A stretch of 64,000 nt of DNA from Amycolatopsis eburnea (GTDB lineage Bacteria; Actinomycetota; Actinomycetes; Mycobacteriales; Pseudonocardiaceae): the NCBI RefSeq assembly GCF_003937945.1, contig NZ_RSEC01000021.1, positions 62,001 through 126,000 of the forward strand, in the 5' to 3' direction. Shown piece after piece: positions 57,134 to 64,000 of this stretch. Each line of letters starts with the position of its first letter. The stretch's first letter is position 1. The position numbers were made by a program, and so were the translations under genes. The notes below the pieces were generated by a model. That model saw nothing but the letters and a program-made list of their open reading frames with translations, was not told the origin of the DNA and searched no databases.

Positions 57134-58372
57134 CTAGCGCTGCACCGGTTCCATCGGCCGCCGGGCGAACGCCGGGGCGTGCTCCGGCCGCAGCCCGAGG
57201 CCGAGGAGCCGGGCCGGGAAGTACGACAGCCGCGGGAACCGCGCGAACGCCTTGATCATCGGTTCCGGCGGGCCGTTGCGCCTGCCCGCCATCACGGCGC
57301 GCACGACACCGCGGTGCAGCAGCCGCTGCAGCCCCTGCACCAGCAGCGTCGGCGCGAGCCGCCGCGCGCGCACCTTCGCCAGGTCCGCCTCCGTCGGGCG
57401 GCCCCGGCGCAGCGGCTCGGCCAGCAGCGTCGCCGCCGCGACCGCGTCCTGCACCGCGAGGTTGATGCCCACGCCGCCGATCGGCGACATCGCGTGCGCC
57501 GCGTCACCGATGCAGAGCAGACCGTCGGTGTGCCACTTGCGCAGCAGGTTCAGCCGCACGTCCAGGAACTTGACGTCGTCCATCGTCTTCAGCTCGGCCA
57601 CCCGGTCACTGAACTCGGGGCAGATCTGCGCCACGTTGTCCCGGAAGGCTTCGATGCCCTGCTTCCGCAGGTCGTCGCCCTTCGGCGCGAGGTAGGCGAC
57701 CTGGTAGAAGTCCGGCCGGGGGAGCGGCACGGCGAAGCGGCGGTCCCGCATCTTCGGCAGCAGCATGCCGCCCTGTTCGTCGTCGTGCCGCGAGAGGCGG
57801 AACCACCAGACGTCGAACGGGCAGTCGTACTCGTGCGGCACCAGGCCGGCTTCGCGCCGCGCCAGCGACCAGCGGCCGTCGGCGGCGATGACCAGGTCCG
57901 CGCGGATTTCCCCGGTCTCACCGGCCGCCGTGCGGTAGGTGATGCCCGCGACGCGGCCGTGCTCGCGGACCAGCCCGGTGCATTCGGTCTCCATCCGCTG
58001 GACGAACGTCGGCTCCTTGCGGGCGCTCTCGGCGAGCAGGTCGAGGAAGTCCCACTGCGGCACCATCGCGATGTACGGGTGGGGGACCTTCAGCCGGGTG
58101 AAGTCGGCGAGCTTCATCATCTCGCCGTTCTCCTGCGGGAACCCGGCCGCGGTCAGCTCGCTGTGCGGCAGCGCGTGGAACTTCTCGCCGAGGCCCAGCT
58201 CGTCGAGCAGGGTCAGCGTCGACGGGTGCACCGTGTCGCCGCGGAAGTCGCGCAGGAAGTCCGCGTGCTTCTCCAGCACCGTCACCTCGACGCCGGCCCG
58301 GGCCAGCAACAGCCCCGTGACCATCCCGGCCGGCCCGCCACCGATGACGACGCAGCTCGTGCGCTCGGTCAT
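57134..58372 (-). CDS. FAD-dependent monooxygenase (class A, UbiH/PHBH-like)
   Basis: A 412-residue aromatic-hydroxylase-type flavoprotein. FAD and NAD(P)H sites are complete: VVIGGGPAGMVTGLLLARAG, then DLVIAADGRWSLARREAG (DG motif) and LLCIGDAAHAMSPIGGVG (GD motif). Such enzymes hydroxylate aromatic or polyketide substrates. ATG at 58372 was preferred over 58381: ggggag lies 10 nt ahead of the former and touches the latter. A TATTCA/TGAATA palindrome lies upstream. Substrate unknown. Confidence 0.9.
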   Translation of the reverse strand: MTERTSCVVIGGGPAGMVTGLLLARAGVEVTVLEKHADFLRDFRGDTVHPSTLTLLDELGLGEKFHALPHSELTAAGFPQENGEMMKLADFTRLKVPHPYIAMVPQWDFLDLLAESARKEPTFVQRMETECTGLVREHGRVAGITYRTAAGETGEIRADLVIAADGRWSLARREAGLVPHEYDCPFDVWWFRLSRHDDEQGGMLLPKMRDRRFAVPLPRPDFYQVAYLAPKGDDLRKQGIEAFRDNVAQICPEFSDRVAELKTMDDVKFLDVRLNLLRKWHTDGLLCIGDAAHAMSPIGGVGINLAVQDAVAAATLLAEPLRRGRPTEADLAKVRARRLAPTLLVQGLQRLLHRGVVRAVMAGRRNGPPEPMIKAFARFPRLSYFPARLLGLGLRPEHAPAFARRPMEPVQR

Positions 58373-58390
58373 CTCGACCATCTCCCCATC

Positions 58391-58410
58391 TATTCATCGC
58401 GTGTTGAATA
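58391..58410. promoter_or_regulatory. palindrome upstream of the monooxygenase gene
   Basis: TATTCA-N8-TGAATA (58391-58410), 18 bp before the start codon of the monooxygenase: a plausible TetR/MarR-type half-site pair. The 360 bp from here to the HAD gene are without a convincing gene; the open frames there have no family marks or ribosome-binding sites. Confidence 0.45.
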
Positions 58411-58770
58411 ACTTGAGGATGCACCCGCCGGGCCCCGGCGTCAAGGGGTGTGACCGGGGATACGCTGATCGGGCGAGCCCGGTTCGTTGCCGGAAACCGT
58501 CCAAACGCGACAGTTGGTCGGATCCGTGCGGGTGTGGCCGCGGGGTATCGCTCCGCGCTTGTGGACGGACCGGATCTTCCGGCACCGCAACGGTTTTCAC
58601 GAGATGGGAACTTCCCGCACCGCAGGAGTCGACGTCGCCTGCCCGGGACGCCGGATAACCGAACGGCGACGGTTCGCCAACTGGGAGTAGAGCCCGTGCG
58701 CCGGAACAGGGGAGCGCCAATCACCTCTTTGGCAGCGTCGCGAACGCGGCGGTTGCCCTAGCCTCACTGG

Positions 58771-59598
58771 GTGGATTTCGCCTTGGCACCCCGGACCCCT
58801 TCGCGAACCGCCCCGCCCGCCGCGGGAGCGTCCGAGCCCTGGGCGCCGCCCGAGTTGCGGCTGGTGTGCCTGGACATCGACGACACCCTGATCGACTGCA
58901 CCGCCGCGATCCGCCGCAGCCTCCACATCCTCACCGGCCGGGGCGACCTGTGGCCGTTGTGGGACTTGATCACCGAAGAGCACGTCGCACTGGTCGTCGC
59001 CGGCGAAATCGACTACGCGACCATGCACCAGCGGCGCACCGACTGCTTCCTCGCCGAAATCGGCATCCTCGCCGACGCCGAGCAGGTGCTCTCGTTCGAA
59101 CGCCGCCGAAGAGAGCTGCTCGACCACTCGTGGCAGCTGTTCGACGACGTCCTCCCCTGCCTGGAGTGGCTCCGCGCCGCGGGCCTGGCGCTGGCCGCGG
59201 TGACGAACGCGTCGGGGGTGCACCAGCGGCGCAAGATCGCGGATCTGGGCCTGGCCCCGTTCTTCGACCACGTGGCCATCGCGGGCGAGCTCGGGGTGGC
59301 CAAACCCGATCCGGTGATGTTCCACACGGTCTGCCTCGGCATGGACTGCGCCCCCGCCCAGGCCGTCCACGTCGGCGACAAACTGGACACCGACGCCATC
59401 GGCGCCCGCGACGCGGGCCTGGGCGCGATCTGGCTCGACCGCGACGGCATCGGCGAGCGCGCCCCGGCGGGCGTCCACACGGTGGCCGGCCTCGCCGAGC
59501 TGCCTGAGCTGCTGGTTTCCGAGTACGCGACGATCGGCGTCCCCGCTCAGCGCCGCGGCGAGACCCCCGCGTTCACCGTCGGGAACGGCGTGCTCTAG
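58771..59598 (+). CDS. HAD-superfamily hydrolase
   Basis: A 275-residue haloacid-dehalogenase-fold phosphatase. Motif I is VCLDIDDTLIDCT (nucleophile Asp about residue 35), motif II is AAVTNASG, motif III the Lys in ELGVAKPDPVMF, and motif IV HVGDKLDTDAIGARDAG. The cap is the helical C1 type of YjjG/phosphoglycolate-phosphatase relatives. Some 25 Pro/Ala-rich residues precede the fold. GTG start 6 bp after a TAGCCT box, so probably leaderless. Substrate unknown. Confidence 0.88.
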   Translation: MDFALAPRTPSRTAPPAAGASEPWAPPELRLVCLDIDDTLIDCTAAIRRSLHILTGRGDLWPLWDLITEEHVALVVAGEIDYATMHQRRTDCFLAEIGILADAEQVLSFERRRRELLDHSWQLFDDVLPCLEWLRAAGLALAAVTNASGVHQRRKIADLGLAPFFDHVAIAGELGVAKPDPVMFHTVCLGMDCAPAQAVHVGDKLDTDAIGARDAGLGAIWLDRDGIGERAPAGVHTVAGLAELPELLVSEYATIGVPAQRRGETPAFTVGNGVL

Positions 59599-59648
59599 TA
59601 TTTCTCCTCGTGCGGTGCTGAACCGGCCAAGCCGGGAAAGTACCTCAC

Positions 59649-59720
59649 TGGGGTATGGTGTAATTGGCAGCACGACTGGTTCTGGTCCAGTTAGTCTAGG
59701 TTCGAGTCCTGGTACCCCAG
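59649..59720 (+). tRNA. tRNA-Gln (anticodon CUG)
   Basis: A 72-nt cloverleaf: acceptor TGGGGTA/TACCCCA with G discriminator, D-arm GGTGTAATTGGCAGC, anticodon stem CTGGT/CCAG region with loop TTCTGGT giving anticodon CTG, and T-arm GGTTCGAGTCC. CCA is not encoded. Its charging presumably depends on the GatCAB amidotransferase encoded earlier in the window. Confidence 0.95.
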
Positions 59721-59818
59721 CTGCGGAGAGTGACCCCCCTGCGGAGCGAGAAATCGCCTCTGGTAAGTTCTCTCCAGCAAGAAAACCGAAAAGCCTTGGG
59801 AAACCAGGGAAGTTCCTA

Positions 59819-59891
59819 GCCCCCGTCGTCTAGCGGCCTAGGACGCCGGCCTCTCACGCCGGTAGCGTGGGTTCGAATCCCATCGGGGGTA
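59819..59891 (+). tRNA. tRNA-Glu (anticodon CUC)
   Basis: A 73-nt cloverleaf: acceptor GCCCCCG with CGGGGGT (one G-T at the base), anticodon stem CCGGC/GCCGG around CTCTCAC giving anticodon CTC, and T-loop GGTTCGAATCC. It lies 98 bp after tRNA-Gln and is followed by a terminator, so both are probably one transcript. Confidence 0.95.
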
Positions 59892-59899
59892 CAGACAGA

Positions 59900-59932
59900 A
59901 GCCGTGCTGACTGAGGTCAGCACGGCTTTTTG
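59900..59932 (+). terminator. terminator of the tRNA-Gln/tRNA-Glu unit
   Basis: Perfect 12-bp stem (59900-59911 with 59916-59927), TGAG loop, then a T-run. Clear intrinsic terminator. Confidence 0.9.
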
Positions 59933-60041
59933 TTGTGGGTAGGTGCTCAACCGGTAGTTGAGCTGTGTTCGTCACCTCATCGCCCGGGCCGAGGCGAGGT
60001 AGCGGAGTGCCTCCGGCCGGTCGATGATCGCCAGAACGTCG

Positions 60042-60320
60042 TTCTTCCTCGAGGCTGGCGGGGCGCACGACCTCTCCTCGATCCGGATGTTGTGGCACAC
60101 GGCGAGCTCTACGGCGGCGAAGAGCTCCCGCCGGGCGAAATCGGGGAGATCTGCCTGAAGGCGACCTGATCCAGCGCGTCCACGCCGTGGTGCAGGCCGA
60201 GCCCGGCGCGACGGCGCGGGAGATCCTCGACTTCCTCGCGGACCGGCTGGTCCGCTACAAGGTGCCGCGCTCGATCGAGTTCACCGACCACGCGGTGCGC
60301 GCCGACTCCGGCGATGAACA
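60042..60320 (+). pseudogene. remnant of an acyl-CoA synthetase (AMP-dependent ligase)
   Basis: Three pieces of the C-terminal half of an acyl-CoA synthetase lie in order but in three frames: GAHDLSSIRMLWHTA (from 60042), ELYGGEELPPGEIGEICLKAT (60086 to a stop at 60169), and VHAVVQAEPGA with RLVRYKVPRSIEF (60178-60320). In intact enzymes these are the core strand, the pre-hinge motif and the C-terminal domain. The middle of the protein is missing and frameshifts separate the rest, so it is dead. It starts just after the tRNA terminator. Confidence 0.65.
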
Positions 60321-60323
60321 CCC

Positions 60324-60410
60324 GTGCCTGAAACCACTTTCGAGCGGATCCGCTACGACGTCGCCGTCGAGCGGGTCGCGCGGATCACGCCGGCGCGCCC
60401 GGAACGGTCG
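60324..60410 (+). pseudogene. truncated N-terminus of an enoyl-CoA hydratase
   Basis: A GTG-started piece, MPETTFERIRYDVAVERVAR followed by ITPARPER, looks like the start of a crotonase (typical: TIRYEV-DGVARITLNRPER) and then breaks off into the end of the convergent alcohol dehydrogenase. It directly follows the acyl-CoA synthetase remnant, as in a fatty-acid-catabolic operon. Confidence 0.55.
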
Positions 60411-60422
60411 ACCCGGCCGGAG

Positions 60423-61472
60423 TCAGCTCGCCGGGGTGTCCAGGTCGGACATGTCCAGGACGAACCGGTAGCGGACGTCACCGGCGGCGAGCCGGTCGAG
60501 GGCCGTCCCGACCGCGCTGGAGGGCAGCACCTCGACGTCGGCCGCGATGCCGTGCTCCGCGCAGAACTCGAGCATCTCGACGGTGTGCCGCAAGCCTCCG
60601 GTGCCGGACGAGGTGAGCTTCTTCCGGCCGGCGCCGAGCGCCCACAGCTGCGGGCCCGCCTGGAGGGGATTGCCGAGGACGCACAGGGTGCCGTCCAGGC
60701 CGGTCATGCCGATCAGCGGGGTGAGGTCGTGCTCGCCGGGGATCGTGTCGATGACGAAGCCGAACCGGCCCCGGGCCGCGGCCACCTGGGTCTCGTCGGT
60801 GGTGACCAGCAGGGTGGCGCCGAGGTCCCGGACGTCCGCCTCCTTCGCGGCGCTGCGGCTGAGCACGGTGACCTCGGCGCCCAGCGCGCCGGCCAGCTTC
60901 ACGGCGAGATGCCCGAGCCCGCCGAGCCCGGCGACGGCGACGCGCGTGCCGGGCCCGACGCCGGCGGCGCGCATCGGCTCCCAGACGCTGATCCCGGCGC
61001 ACATCAGCGGCGCCGCGGCGGCCGGGTCGAGGCCGTCGGGCAGGCGGAACGCGAACTTCTCCCGCAGGACGTACTCGCGGCTGTAGGCGCCCATGGTCTG
61101 CGTGCCGTCGACGCGGTCCGTGCCGCCGTAGGTGGTGGTCGGCCGGTCGTAGCAGTAGTTCTCCTGCCCTGCCAGGCACATCGCGCACTCGCCGCACGAG
61201 TCGACGATCGTGCCGATCGCCACGCGGTCGCCGATCGCGAAGCCGGTGACCGCCGCCCCGACCGCGGTCACCGTGCCGGTGGCCTCGTGGCCCGGCACGA
61301 GGTCCCGCTCGCCGAGCAGCCCGTGGAGCCGGTGCAGATCGCTGTGGCAGACACCGCAGTAGTCGATGCGCACCGCGATGTCGTCTTGGCGCAGCTCGCG
61401 CCGCTCGATCGTGACGCGGGCGAGCGCGGTGCTGCCGGGGGTGACGCTCCGCCAGGCGGTGGTGGTGCTCAT
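60423..61472 (-). CDS. zinc-dependent alcohol dehydrogenase (CAD/AdhC-like)
   Basis: A 349-residue NAD(P)-dependent medium-chain dehydrogenase. Catalytic zinc ligands are in DYCGVCHSDLH, GHEATG and PLMCAGISVW; the structural zinc has four cysteines in SCGECAMCLAGQENYC; the cofactor loop is VAVAGLGGLGHLAVK. It resembles cinnamyl-alcohol-dehydrogenase/AdhC-type aldehyde reductases. ATG at 61472. It is divergent from a TetR gene with a 28-bp palindrome between, so aldehyde or alcohol induction through that TetR is likely. Its 3' end abuts the crotonase remnant. Confidence 0.92.
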   Translation of the reverse strand: MSTTTAWRSVTPGSTALARVTIERRELRQDDIAVRIDYCGVCHSDLHRLHGLLGERDLVPGHEATGTVTAVGAAVTGFAIGDRVAIGTIVDSCGECAMCLAGQENYCYDRPTTTYGGTDRVDGTQTMGAYSREYVLREKFAFRLPDGLDPAAAAPLMCAGISVWEPMRAAGVGPGTRVAVAGLGGLGHLAVKLAGALGAEVTVLSRSAAKEADVRDLGATLLVTTDETQVAAARGRFGFVIDTIPGEHDLTPLIGMTGLDGTLCVLGNPLQAGPQLWALGAGRKKLTSSGTGGLRHTVEMLEFCAEHGIAADVEVLPSSAVGTALDRLAAGDVRYRFVLDMSDLDTPAS

Positions 61473-61515
61473 GGGTACTCCTCGAAGACGAAACGGAATC
61501 TGGATTCAAGATAAC

Positions 61516-61543
61516 ACGATTCGGAATCCGGATTCCGAATCGT
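61516..61543. promoter_or_regulatory. 28-bp perfect palindrome, TetR-type operator
   Basis: Fourteen-base arms ACGATTCGGAATCC (61516-61529) and complement (61530-61543) without spacer. A related half-element GAATCTGGATTC lies at about 61497-61508, nearer the dehydrogenase start. The palindrome ends directly at the -10 (TACACT, 61544-61549) of the tetR gene. Confidence 0.8.
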
Positions 61544-61556
61544 TACACTGGTGCGG

Positions 61557-62114
61557 ATGAACAGAGCACGGGCGCCGCGCCGGGACGCGCTGCGCAATGA
61601 CGAGATCGTCCTGCGGGCGGCGCGCGAGGTCTTCGCCGCGCAGGGTCCGCAGGCGAGCATGGAGACCATCGCCGCGCGGGCCGGTGTCGGCGTCGGCACG
61701 ATCTACCGGCGGTTCGCGGGCAAGGAAGCCCTCCTCGACGCGATCGCGCGAGTCTTCGTCGAAGAGGTCGACGAGGCCGCCGCCGCCGCGCTGGCCGACC
61801 CGGACCCCGGCGCCGGGCTGGAACGCTTCCTCGAGTTCATCGGGGTGTTCAACGCCGAGAAGAGGCGTTACGCCGCCGCCCTCACGGAGCGGCTTTCCGG
61901 CGACGAGGTCAGCGAGCGAACGGTGAACAGCCTCCGCGAGCTGACGCGCAAAGCGGTCGGCGCCGGGGTCCTCGCCGCGGACGTCACCGGCGACGACCTC
62001 AAGGCGCTCATCGTCGGGATCCGGGCCGTGGTCGCGAGTTCGCCGGACGGAGACGACACCCGCTGGCGCCGCTTCGTCCGCATCCACCTCGCCGGTCTGC
62101 GTGCCGGCCACTGA
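61557..62114 (+). CDS. TetR/AcrR family regulator
   Basis: About 185 residues. Helix-turn-helix in VLRAAREVFAAQGPQASMETIAARAGVGVGTIYRRF (cited here by its ends, residues 18-52), then a variable ligand domain with RFLEFIGVFNAEKRRY. ATG at 61557 follows a TACACT -10 by 7 bp, suggesting a leaderless mRNA; a GTG at 61551 is also in frame. It probably represses itself and the divergent alcohol dehydrogenase through the 28-bp palindrome. Ligand unknown. Confidence 0.9.
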   Translation: MNRARAPRRDALRNDEIVLRAAREVFAAQGPQASMETIAARAGVGVGTIYRRFAGKEALLDAIARVFVEEVDEAAAAALADPDPGAGLERFLEFIGVFNAEKRRYAAALTERLSGDEVSERTVNSLRELTRKAVGAGVLAADVTGDDLKALIVGIRAVVASSPDGDDTRWRRFVRIHLAGLRAGH

Positions 62115-62135
62115 CGGTGCCGGACTTCCGGCGGC

Positions 62136-62975
62136 TCAGGGGAGCGGCTGCGCTCCGATGACGGCCAGCACCTGCAGCTTTTCGTGGCTTTCGCTGCCGG
62201 GGGTGGCGGTGTAGACGAGCAGCTGGTGGGCCTGGTCCGGGTCGACCAGCCGCTGGCAGGTCAGCTCCAGCGCGCCGACCTCGGGGTGGTCGAAGTGCTT
62301 GACCTCGCGGGGCCGGATCCCGATCTCGTGGTCGTCCCACACGCGCCGGAACTCCTCGCTGCGCTCCAGGAGCAGTTCGGCCAGGTGCGCGGCGCGGGAA
62401 CCGGGGCCGCGGAGGGTGACGATCTCGCGCAGCCCCGAGGCGTACATGCGCGTCAGGAACGCGTGTTCGGCCGGCGCGTGGATCCGCCGGGCGGCGGGGT
62501 CGGTGAACCACCGGTAGCCGCTGCTGCGGGCGGGTCCGGTGTAGTGCGTCGTGACGCCGGTGAGTGCGACGCCCATCGGGCTCTGCCGCAGGGTCTCGCC
62601 GAGCTCGGTGACGATCTCGGCGGGCGTGTCGCCGAGGCGGTCCAGGACGCGCAGGAGGCCGGGGCCGATGTGGTCGGTGGCGGCTCCCCTCGCCGGTGGG
62701 TTGTGCCCGGCGAGGCGGAAGAGGTGGTCGCGCTCGTCGAGGGACAGGTGCAGGCCCTGGGCGATCGAGGCGAGCATCATGGGGGAGGGCTGCGGGCCGC
62801 GCTCGCGTTCGAGCCGGGAGTAGTAGTCGGCCGACATGTGGCACAGGGCGGCGACTTCTTCGCGCCGCAGCCCGCTGGTCCTTCGGCGCGGTCCGCGGGG
62901 CAGGCCGACGTCCTCGGGCTGCAGGGCCGCCCGGCGGTTGCGGAGGAACTCCGCCAGCCCGGTGCGATCGATCAC
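62136..62975 (-). CDS. XRE-family regulator with MmyB-like ligand domain
   Basis: A 279-residue regulator. The N-terminal helix-turn-helix (about 5-80) contains RRTSGLRREEVAALCHMSADYYSRLERERGPQ, cited by its ends, the standard MmyB-type actinobacterial form; residues 100-275 are the MmyB-like, PAS-related domain (GETLRQSPMGVALTG, DDHEIGIRPREVKHFDHPEVG). GTG at 62975 was chosen because gaaggagg lies 7 nt upstream. In actinomycetes this class nearly always sits divergent from an SDR or similar oxidoreductase it controls, as here. Confidence 0.88.
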   Translation of the reverse strand: MIDRTGLAEFLRNRRAALQPEDVGLPRGPRRRTSGLRREEVAALCHMSADYYSRLERERGPQPSPMMLASIAQGLHLSLDERDHLFRLAGHNPPARGAATDHIGPGLLRVLDRLGDTPAEIVTELGETLRQSPMGVALTGVTTHYTGPARSSGYRWFTDPAARRIHAPAEHAFLTRMYASGLREIVTLRGPGSRAAHLAELLLERSEEFRRVWDDHEIGIRPREVKHFDHPEVGALELTCQRLVDPDQAHQLLVYTATPGSESHEKLQVLAVIGAQPLP

Positions 62976-63164
62976 GACGTCGCCTCCTTCGCGTGCTGCC
63001 CCCTGTCTACCGGGCGCGGGACCCGGTTGCCACGGCCTGCCGATCCCCCTCTCGCGCACGAACAGGTGATCCGGTGAGCCGGGGATCGGCAAGTCCTGGA
63101 TGAGCCCGCGGTGCCGTCCGATGATCGTTGCCGAGACCCGGCAACCCACGAAGGAGCGGAACCG

Positions 63165-64000
63165 ATGCCACGCAAGCCGATCGACATCACCGTCCCCGAC
63201 CTGTCCGGACGGCGTGCCGTCGTCACCGGCGCCAGCGACGGGATGGGCCTGGGCATCGCCACCCGGCTGGCCGCCGCGGGGGCGGAGGTGGTCATGCCGG
63301 TCCGCAGCACGCGCAAGGGCGAGGCCGCGCTCGCCGCGATCGAAAAGGCCGCGCCGGGCGCGAAAGCCTCGCTGCGCGACCTCGACCTGTCCTCATTGGA
63401 CTCGGTCGCGGCGCTGGGGGAAACCCTGCGCGCGGAAGGCGACCCGATCCACATCCTGGTCGGCAACGCCGGCGTGATGACGCCACCGGACCGGCAGACC
63501 ACGGCCGACGGGTTCGAGCTGCAGTTCGGCACCAACCACCTCGGCCACTTCGCGCTGGTCGCCCGGCTGCTCCCGCTGCTGCGCGCCGGCCGCGCCCGCG
63601 TGACGTCGCAGATCAGCGTCGCCGCCCGCAGCGGCCGCATCAACTGGGACGACCTGAACTGGGAGCGCTCGTACGACGGCATGCGCGCCTACCGCCAGTC
63701 CAAGATCGCGTTCGGCCTCTTCGGGCTGGAACTCGAACGCCGCAGCCGGGCACAGGGCTGGGGCATCACGAGCACCCTTTCGCACCCCGGAGTCGCGCCG
63801 ACGAGTCTCCTGGCCGCCCGGCCCGAGCTGGGCCGTGGTCAGGACACCGTGCAGGTCCGCCTGATCCGGGCGTTGTCGGCACGCGGCATCCTGGTGGGCA
63901 CCGTCGAGACGGCGAAGCTGCCCGCACTGATGGCCGCGACCGACCCGGCAGCCGGGCCCGACGTCCTCTACGGCCCCAGCGGGCCCGGCGGCCTCGGTGG
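63165..64000 (+). CDS. short-chain dehydrogenase/reductase, 5' part (cut by window end)
   Basis: About 278 residues are visible; the stop lies beyond the window. Cofactor motif [20 protein letters not shown] motif [10 protein letters not shown], catalytic Tyr-x3-Lys in AYRQSKIAF, and the Asn in [10 protein letters not shown] identify an NADP-type SDR close to retinol-dehydrogenase-like actinobacterial proteins. The usual catalytic Ser region reads [14 protein letters not shown] at 63165 with aaggag upstream. It is divergent from the XRE/MmyB-like gene, its likely regulator. Substrate unknown. Confidence 0.9.
   Translation, partial: MPRKPIDITVPDLSGRRAVVTGASDGMGLGIATRLAAAGAEVVMPVRSTRKGEAALAAIEKAAPGAKASLRDLDLSSLDSVAALGETLRAEGDPIHILVGNAGVMTPPDRQTTADGFELQFGTNHLGHFALVARLLPLLRAGRARVTSQISVAARSGRINWDDLNWERSYDGMRAYRQSKIAFGLFGLELERRSRAQGWGITSTLSHPGVAPTSLLAARPELGRGQDTVQVRLIRALSARGILVGTVETAKLPALMAATDPAAGPDVLYGPSGPGGLG

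Noticed and set aside
58450..58761. 103-codon and overlapping 67-codon frames between the monooxygenase and HAD genes
   Set aside because: Arg/Pro-rich products, no ribosome-binding site, no recognisable family; they end inside the HAD promoter.
59838..60098. Minus-strand open frame of 86 codons over the tRNA-Glu gene
   Set aside because: It reads through the tRNA-Glu and its terminator; the C-terminal LYPRWDSNPRYRRERPAS is the well-known artefact of translating tRNA DNA.

Overview
The window reads as the chromosome of a high-GC actinomycete of the Pseudonocardiales, most like Amycolatopsis. Pointers are the very high GC, GTG starts, many leaderless-looking promoters, DUF222, DUF2510, DUF397 and F420-dependent LLM proteins, and a conserved gene order. 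The order etfBA, GNAT/PlsC pair, iscS, mnmA, ligA, gatCAB, ilvBNC, serA, leuB, FAH and tRNA-Gln/tRNA-Glu follows, from memory, the Mycobacterium tuberculosis stretch Rv3031 to about Rv2992c, with lineage-specific genes inserted. Most of the window is therefore core metabolism, not a genomic island.

Layout. 1-4.9 kb: a DUF1479 protein cut by the window edge, glutathione peroxidase, a GH57 branching enzyme with its methyltransferase, a small membrane protein and a DegV protein. 5.1-8.7 kb: electron transfer flavoprotein etfBA, then a coupled GNAT/PlsC pair that may make an ornithine-type lipid. 8.8-12.5 kb: a quinone-reductase-like protein, a LuxR regulator with a kinase-like body, and an MFS exporter behind a MerR-type promoter. 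12.6-19.3 kb: cysteine desulfurase and mnmA (tRNA thiolation), a DUF222 protein with a ruined HNH motif, tandem GNATs, an MBL hydrolase and a LURP-one-like protein. 19.4-28.7 kb: a short MetE-like protein, ligA, an ACT-domain protein and gatCAB. 29-33 kb: a four-gene sugar-type operon (two Gfo/Idh/MocA oxidoreductases, a DUF6807 protein, a cupin) behind LacI-type operators. 33-36 kb: an LppZ-like lipoprotein, a D-2-hydroxyacid dehydrogenase and DoxX. 36.3-57 kb: the branched-chain amino acid and serine block (ilvD, ilvBNC, serA, leuB, cimA), interrupted by a TetR/LLM/ankyrin/SnoaL group and a large secreted subtilase. 57-64 kb: a flavin monooxygenase, a HAD phosphatase, tRNA-Gln and tRNA-Glu, debris of a fatty-acid-catabolic gene pair, a TetR-controlled alcohol dehydrogenase, and an XRE regulator divergent from an SDR.

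The most interesting regulatory content is in the branched-chain block. ilvBNC is preceded by a 15-codon leader rich in Leu and Val, and cimA (citramalate synthase, the threonine-independent entry to isoleucine) by a 14-codon leader with three consecutive Ile codons. Each leader starts 6-7 nt after a putative -10 box, so both are probably leaderless, and each ends in a hairpin plus T-run just before the structural gene: classical ribosome-mediated attenuators with different amino-acid specificity. ilvD, divergent from ilvBNC, has its own promoter with a FadR/GntR-like palindrome over the expected start point. The window also carries several long perfect palindromes, some acting as terminators and some in intergenic space, that look like members of dispersed repeat families.

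Limits: all functions come from recognising motifs and family resemblance by eye. No database search, folding or promoter scoring was run.
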